Positions 1 through 9,540 of a DNA stretch of 30,264 nucleotides are shown piece after piece. The stretch comes from Chitinophagaceae bacterium. GTDB lineage: Bacteria > Bacteroidota > Bacteroidia > Chitinophagales > Chitinophagaceae. Positions within the stretch are counted from its first letter, which is position 1, and each line of letters opens with the position of its first letter. A program made the position numbers and the translations under genes. The stretch is taken from assembly GCA_016719815.1 (NCBI GenBank), contig JADJYK010000021.1:1-30264 (forward strand), written 5' to 3'. The notes below the pieces were generated by a model. That model was not told where the DNA came from. It was given only the letters and a program-made list of their open reading frames with translations, and ran no database searches.

Positions 1-11
1 AATTCTTTATT

Positions 12-932
12 TCATTCCCTGCCTGTCCACATTAATATATTTGTTTCCTTTTTAATCCGGATTTCGTTAGCATCGTTCTTAATCCAGATTATTTCGTCGT
101 AGATAAACCCGACAATTAATTTATTTTCTTTGTTTATCACTCCCCACTTTCCATTTTGCTTTGCAGCAGCGTAGCCTTCCTCAAAGTGCTTTGCGTCTTC
201 GTATTGCAGTGCTATCACTTCTTTGCCTTTGGAATCAACAAATCCCCATTTGCCGCCCAGTTTAACAGAAGCAAGGCCATCTGAAAAAACGTTTGCATCC
301 TCATATTTCATCGGTATCACCATTTTTGTGGTTTATCAATGAATCCTGCTTTGCCGTTAAGTACCAGTTTGCAAAGCCCTTCCCGGAAGCCATATGCTTC
401 ATCATATTTTACAGGCACCGCCACTTTGCCGGTTGAATCAAGCAGGCCATAGCGCTGTTTCTTTCCATCCCATGTCTCAAGGGGTGCATAACCCTCTTCA
501 AAGCGTATGGCAATCAGAAAGCCGCTGTAGATAAACGGGGTTAATGCTTTGCCCGCTGCATTGAAAATGGCAATCTTTCCGGAGGGGCTGGCATCCATAT
601 TAGAAAATTTGTGGCCAATGTTCAGGGCAAACAAATTATAGCCAAGACAATGTGCATTGTCATACTTGACCGGGTGTATTAATTTGCCTTTTGTATCAAT
701 AATGCCCCATTTACCACCTTTGTTGTTTTATAATCAGCGCCAATGTTTACCGCCGCATACTTACCATCGGTAAACTCATAAGCAATATTATACACCGGTT
801 TTATTACTACTTTGCCGCTTTCATCTTTGTAGCCATACTTGTTGGTTTTTCGTCATGGAAAGGCTCAGGAATTTGTGCACCGGCATAAATACTGAAGCAT
901 ATAAAAGCTATGAAGATTATCAGCTTTTTCAT
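12..932 (-). CDS. Secreted WG-repeat protein (frame broken)
   Basis: The start ATG at 932 opens a typical signal peptide (MKKLIIFIAFICFSIYAGAQ), so the protein is exported or periplasmic. The rest is about seven WG (KWG) repeats of 30-45 residues with the pattern K-W/Y/A-G-hydrophobic-hydrophobic-D-x-x-G-K-hydrophobic-hydrophobic-x-P-x-Y-D/E, for example KYGYKDESGK, KWGIIDTKGK, RYGLLDSTGK and KWGFVDSKGK. WG repeats are thought to build a beta-structured scaffold; no enzymatic role is assigned to the family. The total is about 306 residues. The frame breaks near 850, 720 and 325, and in each case the next repeat resumes immediately in another frame, so I treat it as one gene with indels. The last repeat is degenerate and ends at a stop near the window edge, so the true C-terminus could differ. 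No operon partner is visible. Confidence 0.75.
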
Positions 933-1256
933 GTGGTTTTTGTTTGCGAAAAGATAACTCTTTTTTTAGAATTTTCAAAATACTAGGGACAAGTCATAAT
1001 CAGGAACATCTCTTCCCTGCCGGGTCTTCCAACATAATAGTTTCGTAGCCGGGTCCCCGTTGTCCGTAGTGTTCCCCGCAATACTGCGGGGCAAGCCAAA
1101 AATAAAAAATGCCGAATGGTTATGCTTCTTTGCAACGAAGTATCAGCCTAAACGAGGCTGGTAATATAATTTCAAGCCATCTCTATAAATGATTTCAAGC
1201 AATGCCTGTTTACGTATCGTATATTTATGTGTTACTGTAATTTAAAAACAAGAAAA
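933..1256. other. Intergenic region between divergent genes
   Basis: This 324-base stretch lies between the divergent starts of the WG-repeat gene and the NTF2-like gene. It should carry both promoters. TATATTTA at 1220-1227 resembles a Bacteroidota -7 box (TAnnTTTG with one mismatch), 30 bases before the plus-strand ATG, but no convincing -33 element is seen. A perfect 7-bp inverted repeat (CCCCGCA-ATAC-TGCGGGG) lies at 1074-1091 without a T-tract. No coding sequence was recognised. Confidence 0.5.
1074..1091. repeat. Short perfect inverted repeat
   Basis: CCCCGCA and TGCGGGG form a perfect 7-bp stem with the 4-base loop ATAC. It is GC-rich in an AT-rich spacer. Neither side has a run of T, so an intrinsic terminator is unlikely; it may be a small extragenic palindrome. 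Confidence 0.45.
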
Positions 1257-1776
1257 ATGAAAAGACTTAACGCCATTCTTTTAATGATGTTTTTTACAAC
1301 GATATCATTCGGTCAGGTTTCAAAATGAAACCGACAAAACAAGTATTAAAAAATTAGTAATTGAATCTTTTGACGAAATATGGTCTAAATTAAATTCTAA
1401 AAACATTGATAAATACTACACCAAAGACTTTCTGCTTTTGGAAAACGGAGAAGTTTGGAATAACGATTCTATTACAAATCATCTGGATAATGTCATTCTT
1501 CGTAAACCGAATCCAAAACGAATAAATACAATTGAAATAATTGAAATTAAAATCGCAAACAGAACGGCATGGATTGCATACCAAAACTATGCGACATTCT
1601 CAAGTGATAATAAAATCATTAGAAAAGCTCATTGGTTAGAAAGCGCAACGGCAATTTTAACAGAAAATGGATGGAAACTGGATATGCTTCACTCAACTCG
1701 AATTAAAATGAATAAAACTATTTTTTCTTCCGCCTTGGCAGGTGTTCCGCAAAAAGTAACACGCCGTGGTTGGTAG
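1257..1776 (+). CDS. Small secreted NTF2-like/DUF4440-type protein (one frameshift)
   Basis: ATG 1257 starts a signal peptide (MKRLNAILLMMFFTTISFGQ). One extra base near 1322-1330 breaks the frame; reading across gives QVQNETDKTSIKKLVIES followed by the longer downstream frame. The mature part has features of the NTF2-like/SnoaL/DUF4440 fold: an N-terminal helix (VIESFDEIWSKLNSKNIDKY), a central strand with TAWIAYQNYATF, and a C-terminal strand ending W-K-L-D-M-L-H-S-T. Members of this fold are often small secreted proteins or ketosteroid-isomerase-like enzymes; no catalytic set can be assigned here. The family assignment is by pattern only. The last 20 or so residues run into the terminator hairpin at 1761-1799 and look like read-through of non-coding DNA, so the genuine stop may have been lost to an indel near 1710. 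Confidence 0.6.
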
Positions 1777-1799
1777 GGGACAAACACCAACCACGGCGT
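1761..1799 (-). terminator. Intrinsic terminator of the porin operon
   Basis: A perfect 14-bp inverted repeat (1761-1774 and 1786-1799) encloses an 11-base loop. Read on the minus strand, the hairpin starts 13 bases after the porin stop and is followed by GTTACTTTTTGC, a usable U-tract. The plus-strand side lacks a strong T-run, so it probably acts mainly for the minus-strand operon while separating it from the convergent NTF2-like gene. Confidence 0.75.
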
Positions 1800-1811
1800 A
1801 AGGTTTATTCC

Positions 1812-3229
1812 TTACAGAAATATCTGCGATTGCAGGGTAAGCTGACCTTTTAATCCATTTTGTGCAATACCTGTCGCTTTAGATGCATCGTACTTATAAA
1901 CAGGCCTTGTTCCATATTGCATGGTAAATTTTACATTGTGCCCTTTAATGAAATAGTTAATGCCGGCATCAAATTGAGCAGATGCTTTTCCGATAGCCTC
2001 AAAATTTTTACTGGTGCAGGTAAGGTAAGGCATTACCGAACTGCCATTTTTGAAATTGGGGAACTTTAATCCCGCCTGCAAATAAAATATTTTTCCTGTA
2101 CCGATTGTAGGCTGCAGGTTTCCTGCCCCCATTACACGCCTGTTGGCATATTCATTTCCCAGTTGCGCTGCACTTCCCAGCGAAGTATTTGTGTTTAGTA
2201 TACCGATATTACGGAGGTAATTAGTACCAAAATTCATGTTTGATAAAGTGCATACACACTCAGGGCATGCCCTTTTTTTGTTACCGGTGCATCATAATAT
2301 GCATCTAGACCAAACACTGTTGAACTATGCAATTTCAAAGAATCGTCTTCTAACCCTGAATTCAAAGTGTAAGTTGAACGGGGATGATGATAAAAACCGG
2401 CACCGATATTGAATACCTTTTTTTCTCCGAGGTATGTTCCCGTTGCAAATGGCAGCAAATTAGCTTCAACATCTTTGAACATGTACTGAAAATAAGCAGA
2501 CTGGGAAAATGTATTAGTAAGTGCATTTTTAGCAGCGAGCTGAGTATTAAATCCGTTTGTTGTTTTAGCCGTTTGCAAATAGGGGTTTACTCCGTTTGTA
2601 AAAGGCTGGTTAATAGCTATGCGGTAATCAAGTTTATTGAGCTGTCCCTTTGCATATACACCTAAAGAACGGGCAAACTGGTCGTTGGTTTCGATGGTGT
2701 ACCAGTTAAAAACCGGCGCATCAAGGGTCATAAAGTTCATTGTAGAACCTGTAGCCATTCTCGATACCCCATTAAAATGCAACAATCCGGCTCCGATAAA
2801 CAGCTTTTTTGGAACGACATTATATTCTGTCCACACATCATGTATGAAAAGTTGCGGCTTTTTACCGTCTGTTCCTCCGCTGTAACCACCTGAATTATAG
2901 CTTTGGTTATTAATGCCGAAATGAGTCAGTATCAGAAATTTTGGCGACAGTTGCGAAAGTAGTAATACCCTTGCCCTTCTCAAAGCAATTCCGGCGGAAG
3001 ATTTGTCAGGCTTCTGGTCGTACCCGATAGTGCCGGGGTTATTTTGAGTAAGCGTACCCCATGTTTGTAGCCATGTTATTATCCGTAAATACTGGGATCC
3101 GTCTTCATTGATATTGAACTTTATCGGTTTATAAGTTACCGGTTTACTTTTTGCAGGTTTGGACTGCTGTGCAATGGCTGAAAAAAAAGTGAGCAGCATA
3201 ACAGCGATTGCCAATAGTTTTGTTTTCAT
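1812..3229 (-). CDS. Outer-membrane porin, OprO/OprP-like (one frameshift)
   Basis: ATG 3229 opens a signal peptide (MKTKLLAIAVMLLTFFSAIA) followed by Q-Q. About 472 residues follow in total. The frame breaks near 2237, where ALYQT must join NFGTNYLRN. The sequence alternates hydrophobic and polar residues as in a beta-barrel, with the pattern RRARVLLLSQLSPKF-LILTHFGINNQS typical of phosphate-selective-porin-like and related Bacteroidota porins, and it ends on hydrophobic residues (QIFL), as outer-membrane proteins often do. It lies 18 bases downstream of the symporter gene on the same strand and is followed by an intrinsic terminator, so it is probably the last gene of the operon. The context suggests it admits the small organic anions that the symporter then imports. 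The substrate is inferred, and phosphate specificity should not be assumed. Confidence 0.7.
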
Positions 3230-3247
3230 ACTACTATTCTTTTTTTA

Positions 3248-5163
3248 TTAAGACTTTTGTTCTGCTGATTTACTTTGTGTAAGCAGTGAAACAACAACCA
3301 ATGTAATTACGGCCAGAGGAATTGAGATAATACCAGGGTTATCTAACGGAATTGGCGCATCTTTAGGCGACAGTCCGTATTTCTCATACATAGTAGGCGA
3401 AAAGAGAATAATGCCAATAGATGAAACAATACCCACAATAATTGACCATGCGATACCCTTTGCTGTTGTTTTCTTCCAAAATAGCAGGAACAGAATGGAG
3501 GGTAGATTAGCAGATGCAGCCACTGCAAAAGCAAGTCCTACAAGGAATGATACGTTCATCCCCTTAAAGAGGATGCCAAGTATAATGGCAAAGATACCTA
3601 CACCAAAGGCGGCAAGTTTCCCTGCCTTTACTTTTGCCTTATCGGTCATTTTTACCTGTAAATACTTATCAATATAATCGTGGGCAATTGCACCGGAAGA
3701 TGCAACAATAAGTCCGCTTACGGTCCCTAACACAGTTGCAAAAGCGATCGCAGAAATGATGGAAAACAGGCCAACTCCAAATGTTTTGGCCAATAAAGGT
3801 CCCGACATGTTACTGCTTTCCACATCGAGTACGCCATTTATCATAGCGCCTAATCCCATAAATAAAGTAAGTACATAGAAAAATCCAATGGATGCAATTG
3901 CCACAATGGTTGACTTACGAGCAGCCCGCTGGCTGGGAACAGTATAATATCTGATCAGGATGTGTGGCAATGCAGAAGTGCCCAAAAACAACGCCAGCAT
4001 TAAAGAGAGAAAATTTAATTTATCCCAAAACGTAGCACCGGCAGCTTTTGAAAGTTTATAAAGAAGGCCAGGCTTCATCACATCGGCACCTTTGGTAATA
4101 TTTTGATACCAAACCGTTACTTTGTCATCTCCGTCGATAAATGCTTTTTTGGCAAACCGAACCACTTCACTATGCTCCAAAATTTTGAGAAACTCAAAAA
4201 CACCTACGGGGCCTGTTTTGTCCACTTCCTTGCCATCGAGAACGATTTTGCTTAAATGGCCAACCTGGTAAAATTTCTTGTCCGAGCGGGGTGCCCCATT
4301 GTATAGTTTTTCACCGCTTGGTTTTACAACCGTATAGAGCATTTCATCAAGAAAAGCGGCGCTGTCTTTTTTTGTTAGTTTGTACCAGCCAGTTTCACCA
4401 TTCTTCTCCAGTTTTACGAATGTGAATTTGTCGGCTTTTCTAACTGAAACTAATTTGTAAGTGGTATCAGGAACACTGATTGTTGTATCATTGAGTGCAA
4501 CGGCGCTTATTCTGGCAAATTTGTGATAGTTCTCACTTGGAGTGAGATTCAAACCATTTTTGAGTATATAGATAGTCATAATGGTAGAAAATATCACCAG
4601 CAATGCTCCTTTGATGAACTGTACATAGGTAGTGGATGTCATACCGGCTGTGCCACAATAAAAATTACAATAGTGCCAACAATAACCACTCCTGTCCAAT
4701 GTGGAAGACCCAATAACGGCACTACCAGGTCGCCAGCTCCAACCATTTGAGGGATCAAATAAAATATGGAAACAATCAGTGTGCTGATGGATGCCGCCAG
4801 TTTAATTGATTTTGAATTGAATTTTGAATCGAGTGCATCAGTGAATGTGAATTTTCCAAGTTTACGCAAGGGCTCTGCAACAAGAAACAAGGCGACCACC
4901 CAACCAGCCAGGTAACCAATAGAGTAAAGAAAGCCATCGTACCCTGAATAAGCAATCATTCCGCAGATACCAAGAAACGAGGCTGCAGACAGGTAATCGC
5001 CGGCAAAAGCGATACCATTTACAAACCAGTGAATTTTTCCACCTGCGGCATAATAACTGGCCGCTGATTTGGTTTTGCGGGCAAAATAGAAGGAAAGGCC
5101 TAATACAAGACCCACTATAAATAAAAATATGATGATAGCGAGGTTTGATGTTTGATAAATCAT
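3248..5163 (-). CDS. actP: ActP-type Na+/carboxylate symporter (SSS family), one frameshift
   Basis: This is a sodium:solute symporter of the acetate-permease type in the inner membrane. The N-terminal part has AGGKIHWFVNGIAFAGDYLSAASFLGICGMIA, with the A-G-D-Y-L-S-A-A-S-F-L-G signature of ActP proteins. The C-terminal part has TSALPHILIRYYTVPSQRAARKS, also an ActP hallmark, followed by several membrane helices. One missing base near 4650 splits it into two frames; IVIFIVA joins TAGMTSTTYVQFIKG. The full length of about 638 residues exceeds the roughly 550 of E. coli ActP. The extra length is a hydrophilic segment of about 170 residues between the helix ending YILKNGLNL and the helix starting NFLSLMLALFLG, encoded about 4000-4550. 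It follows the DUF485 gene by 22 bases. Acetate is the family's best-known substrate, but pyruvate, propionate or other short carboxylates are possible. Confidence 0.85.
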
Positions 5164-5185
5164 ACCAGTTAGTTTTGAAGGGGAA

Positions 5186-5461
5186 TTAGTGTTTGTTTAG
5201 TTTATCTTCCATTCTTGTGCAGAAGTAATTATAGATAAAACCCATAATTATCGCCAGGATGATAAGCCCAAAGCCATACACGATGGCAAGGTTCTGCTCA
5301 CCTAATGCTCTTAAACCCATCCATTCGGGTTTGGTTAAACCGATAAATACAAAGCCAGCATAAACAAGAGTATATATAATAAACATTTTTACTCCAAGTT
5401 TTGCTTTTTTTGCTGCAGCCTTATCAGTTTCGATGTGTTGGTTGCCGGGTTCATGTAGCAT
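5186..5461 (-). CDS. DUF485/YjcH-like small membrane subunit
   Basis: This 91-residue protein has two predicted membrane helices (MFIIYTLVYAGFVFIGL and LAIVYGFGLIILAIIMGFIY) and the family pattern of a short aromatic turn, a G-L-G-like helix start and a C-terminal charged tail (YNYFCTRMEDKLNKH). DUF485 (YjcH) proteins are encoded next to actP in many bacteria and are thought to accompany the symporter. It is the first gene of the operon, 22 bases upstream of the symporter. Its ATG at 5461 lies about 30 bases downstream of a plausible promoter. No frame errors are seen. Confidence 0.8.
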   Translation of the reverse strand: MLHEPGNQHIETDKAAAKKAKLGVKMFIIYTLVYAGFVFIGLTKPEWMGLRALGEQNLAIVYGFGLIILAIIMGFIYNYFCTRMEDKLNKH

Positions 5462-5492
5462 AAAAAAAGTTTTGGTTTACAAATTTGTGACA

Positions 5493-5520
5493 TAAAGGTA
5501 GTGTGGCAAAACAGTGGCAA
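5493..5520 (-). promoter_or_regulatory. Putative promoter of the symporter operon
   Basis: On the minus strand TTG (5520-5518), a 17-base spacer and TACCTTTA (5500-5493) match the Bacteroidota TTTG/TAnnTTTG promoter form with one mismatch in the -7 box. Transcription would start about 25 bases before the DUF485 ATG. Confidence 0.4.
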
Positions 5521-5639
5521 CTATTGATAAAGATTGATTTTCAGCATATGCGTACATGATTTTCACCCGAAATAAGCAGCTAAAATCCCGAACATCACTG
5601 GCAATGAATATATTTATGGTTTATTGTAATCAGCTTAGT

Positions 5640-6393
5640 ATGCGAGTGCAGTATTGCTCCGATCTTCACCTGGAAGATGCGGTTAATAACAGATATATGA
5701 AGGAGAATCCGTTGGGTATAGCGGGTGATATTCTTATTTTGGCAGGCGATATTTCGCCGCTTCACGACATTTACCTGAATAACAGTTTTTTTACTTTTAT
5801 TTCAAATAATTATGAACAGGTCTTTTGGCTGCCTGGAAATCATGAGTATTATCACAAAGATTTGTCTGATTATCCATTTTCCTGTTCAATCAAATTAAAC
5901 CCGAAAATCAATATTGTAAATAATATTTCAGTAGTATACAAGGAGGTAAGATTTGTTTTCAGTACGCTTTGGTCAAAAATTTCTGCGGATGAGACGGGTA
6001 TTTATGAAGCAACCATTCCGGATTTTAAAGAAATTACATTTGAGAAAAGAAAATTACGGGTTGATGATATTAATGGACTTCATGAAAAAGTCTTGCATTT
6101 TTACACGCAGAACTTTCCAAAAACAGGAACCAACAATTGTGGTTACACATCATGTGCCTACGTTTGCCGGCAACTCACCAAAGCATAAGTTCAGCCAGGT
6201 AAACCAGGCTTTTTGTACTGAACTCGATCAGTTTATAGAACATAGCGGTGCCAATTTCTGGATATACGGGCATAGTCACTATAATAAATATCCATGGGTT
6301 ATCGGCTCTACGGTCATGCTTACTAACCAGCTTGGGTATGTGCAACTTGCCGAAGGAGGAGGATTTAACCGAAAGGCATTTCTCTCTGTCTGA
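5640..6393 (+). CDS. Calcineurin-like metallophosphoesterase (one frameshift)
   Basis: The five metal-binding blocks of calcineurin-like phosphoesterases appear in order: SDLHLE (D-x-H), AGDIS (G-D), GNHEYY (G-N-H-E), VVTHHVPT (H) and YGHSHYN (G-H-x-H). The start is placed at ATG 5640 (MRVQYCSDLHLE) because the D-x-H block normally sits within the first ten or so residues; the longer frame upstream has no support. One extra base near 6120-6135 breaks the frame just before the VVTHH block. About 250 residues, with no signal peptide, so cytoplasmic. Family members hydrolyse phosphomonoesters or phosphodiesters; the substrate cannot be read from sequence. The gene converges on the large sensor gene with a 12-base gap. 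Confidence 0.8.
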
Positions 6394-6405
6394 GGAAATT
6401 TATCA

Positions 6406-9264
6406 TCAACCTGAAACTCTGAAATCTGATTTCATCTTACTTTGAAGGTCTTCAATATCCTCAATCACTTTTTTTAAGATATGAAATTCTGAATAACTGA
6501 TATCACGATAATGCAAGTCGTTTGACATTTTTTCATTGTTTTCCAGTTGCTGCGCCTGGGTTCGAAAGCGTAAACTCATTAAGAAACGGAAGGCAAAAAC
6601 AAGATTTTCATAAATATCCTTATCAATTATTCTTTTTTCTTTAAGCATATGCAGCCGATCTGTTGTATTGGTTTGCCAGATATTGTTTTGAAGCGAGTAG
6701 GTTCTGGCAAACATAATGATTGGAACCACTGCGCTTTTCAGTTCGATGACAGCTGTATTTTTTCTGAATGAATGTTGCCTGAAATCAGGTGCGGGGTTTT
6801 TAATTGTACAGTATTATAGGCAAGATGATAAAGAGAAACAGGATTTTCCTTTATTAATTGACCAATTTTTTCCTTCAGACTATCAGTGAGTGAAGCATCG
6901 CCATAAACTGTCCTGAAATCAAAAAAGATGGTTGCTTCAAGGAGGTTTTGGGGTTCCGGCGTTGAAATCCACTCACGGAAATATTTAACCCAGGCACTGT
7001 AAGGTTTGCACCATTTTGGATTCATGGCCATGATATTTCCTTTGCAAAAAGCATAGCCGATATGATGTAAGGATTCATTAATTTTCAAGGAGAGCCGGGT
7101 AAAATAATCAATAACAATTGTTTCCTTTTCTTTAGGAAAATCTTCAATTATCAAGGCATTGTCCTGATCTGTTAATAAAGTTTCTTCTTTTCTTCCCTCA
7201 CTGCCAAGGCTTATAAATGAGAAATTAGCCGGTGGATGCCCATAATCCCGGATAGCCATTTCAATAACTTTCACAGTTACTGCATCTGAAAAGGTTGTTA
7301 GAATGCCAGTGATGTATTGTGCCGGCAAGCCGGATTTAACCAGTGAAATAATCTGCTTTTGTAACCGCTGGTACATTTGCTTAATCTCATCAGTCGTCTC
7401 CGCATTTTTTATGTCTTCATTCAATAAGGAATACCTGTCGAATAACCTCCCGTAAAACGCAGAAATTCTGAAAACGCCTTTTGCTTTCATCTCTTCATCG
7501 TGTAAAATGAGATGATTGATTTTATGTTGCCGGCCGGTTTCTATGGCTTCCATTACGGTGATATGTTCCGGAGCCAGAATAACAGGAGATGTCATAGCCA
7601 TGTAAAGCCGGGTTATCGGCTTTCAGATTTAGTGCAAAAATCCGTTTCTGTATATCAGAATCAGTAATAATACCGATTATCTCATTTATGTTTTTTGTAA
7701 TAAGCACACAGCCATTTCCCCGTTTTATTAAATGTCTGTTTATTTCATCAAGTGGCGTTTCCCAGTCAAGTAAACTAACAGGAGATATAAAGTCGCTAAC
7801 AGGCCTGATAAGTATTGTGTTTTTTGCATTGAATGCTGCAACAATATTATCGGTGTGGTTTTTTTCTTTTACTTTTTCAGTAATGTCTTCAATAATGCCG
7901 TCGCAAATCAAAGCCTCTTTGTTTTCATCGGCCAACAACAGAAGCGAAACGGAAGCGATGGTAGTATTACCTTTTGAATCGGCTATCTTTATTTTTTTGT
8001 TTCTTACAAAACCATCGGTGAAAAGCTGGTTTGTAATACTCATTCTTTCCTCCTCATCTTCAACCAGGCTTATGGGATGTTCCTGTGAAATATCTTCAAA
8101 ACTGTCAAATCCAAATATCCTTATTGCTGTATGGTCGGCAAATATGAACCTGCCTTTTGCCTGAAATCCGGCTTTAAAAAACCAACATTCAGTGTATGGA
8201 TCAGCCTTTTGTAATCAACATTTGTGAAACTGATGTCTTCACCGGCAGAGAGATCCTTTGCGATAATAATATTTACAGTTTTGCCGTAAAAAATGGTTGT
8301 GGATGAAATGAGTAACACATCCCGGCTGCTCCCCTCCTTTTTAAGCAGGCTTATCTCATATTGACCATCTTTAATGAGGCCATGAGAAAAGGCATTGATT
8401 ACGTCTGTATTATTGTTTTTCCCGATAATATCGGTAAACAGTCTTTCGTTTAACTCATCATTTTCATATCCGGTCAGCTTACAGAAAAGATTGTTGGCAA
8501 AAGTTATTTTTCCGTCTGTCAGCATTACCAGGCCTTCTGTTGCCGCTTCTACAAGCGTCATATATTTTTCTCTCGACTCTTTCAGGCCTCTTTCGGCTTT
8601 ATTCTTTCTTTGTTCGGCTTTTATGCTCTGCACAAAAACATAAATTAAAAGCGAAGCAATCAGCAAGGCAATGCCAGTTGATATGCCTGACATTCTTTTT
8701 GTTAACGCTGTTATTTCTTTCTTTATATCCTCAATATAAACGCCTGTGCCAATAACCCAGTTCCAGGGTTTAAAAATGCGAACATAAGACAGCTTGGGAA
8801 CAATGTGCGATGAATCATCCTTCCATTGCCACATGTAATCTACATAACCATGGTCGGAAGACTTAACAGTTTTACAAATTCAACAAAGAGTTTTTTACCA
8901 TGCGGGTCTGAAAAATTGGAGAGATCTTTTCCCTTCAAATCCTTCCTGTGCGGATGAATAATCATTACAGGAGTGGTATCTGTTATCCAGAAATAGTCTT
9001 TGTTTTCTTCCCCGTATCGCAGGTATTCAATCCTTGATATAGCAGTTTTTTGTGCTTGCTCACGGTTGAGTAAGCCCTCTTTTTCGTCGTTCTCATATTT
9101 TGATAATATGCTGATAGCCGTGTTTGTAAGTTCTTTAATCATTTCCCTTTTTCCATTCATTACATTTTGTTCGTATCGGGGAATAATTATTAAAAAATGG
9201 TAAGTATAAAAAGTAAGATGGAGAGAATGGAAGGCAGGAATATTTTCAGATATGTTTTTTTCAT
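6406..9264 (-). CDS. Membrane sensor: Cache-PAS-PAS-CBS-CBS-DUF294 nucleotidyltransferase
   Basis: Read across five indels (near 9195, 8865, 8178, 7600 and 6762) this is one protein of about 952 residues. In order: membrane helix (residues ~4-25, start MKKTYLKIFLPSILSILLFI); extracytoplasmic single Cache domain (~30-185, with YFWITD, HPHRKDLKGKDLS, HGYVDYMWQWKD and WNWVIGTGVYIEDI, as in sCache_2); second helix (~194-213); PAS 1 (~230-340, LVEAATEGLVML, FCKLTGYENDEL); PAS 2 (~365-480, RFIFADHTAIRIFGFDSFED); two CBS motifs (~495-570 and ~555-605); a GlnD/DUF294-type nucleotidyltransferase (~640-720) with GSEGRKEETLLTDQDNALI, matching G-S-x(n)-D-x-D metal binding; and a DUF294 C-terminal helical domain (FREWISTPEPQNLLEATIF). 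ATG 9264 is preferred because it gives a clean membrane helix; a longer frame start at 9277 does not. DUF294 domains are predicted nucleotidyltransferases; the target is unknown. It lies beside the carboxylate symporter operon. Confidence 0.8.
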
Positions 9265-9505
9265 TTTCTGACGACAAATAATCTGTTCAATATGATAAAG
9301 TTAGCTTATTTTCTTTGTTGGGATAAACTCAAGATTAATTGCTGGTTTAGGAAACAGGAACGATACGATGGCATTTCTTTACCAACCGGAAACTCTTCTC
9401 AGGAATCGACAATCCTCCCACCATCATTCCTCCTCCTATTTTAACATTTCATATATGCAAGTTGCACGGCGTTTGCATCGTTAATAACAACTGTGAATAA
9501 ACAGG

Positions 9506-9539
9506 TTCGCAGCTTATTAATAATCAACGCCTAAATTTG
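9506..9539 (+). promoter_or_regulatory. Putative promoter of the TonB-like gene
   Basis: TTCG (9506-9509) and TAAATTTG (9532-9539), spaced 22 bases, fit the Bacteroidota TTTG/TAnnTTTG promoter with one mismatch. The -7 box ends one base before the first ATG (9541), so the true translation start may be the in-frame ATG at 9559. Confidence 0.45.
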
Positions 9540-9540
9540 T

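Noticed and set aside
1074..1091. Intrinsic terminator at the GC-rich inverted repeat
   Set aside because: No T-run follows on either strand, and it lies between divergent gene starts.
2384..2885. Plus-strand frames within the porin gene
   Set aside because: Antisense to a convincing beta-barrel protein with a signal peptide; no independent support.
7688..8164. 158-codon plus-strand frame opposite the sensor gene
   Set aside because: Ser/Phe-rich shadow of the PAS and CBS coding region.
9455..9478. ATGCAA...TTGCAT inverted repeat as an operator before the TonB-like gene
   Set aside because: Only six bases per arm in an AT-rich spacer; expected by chance at this length.
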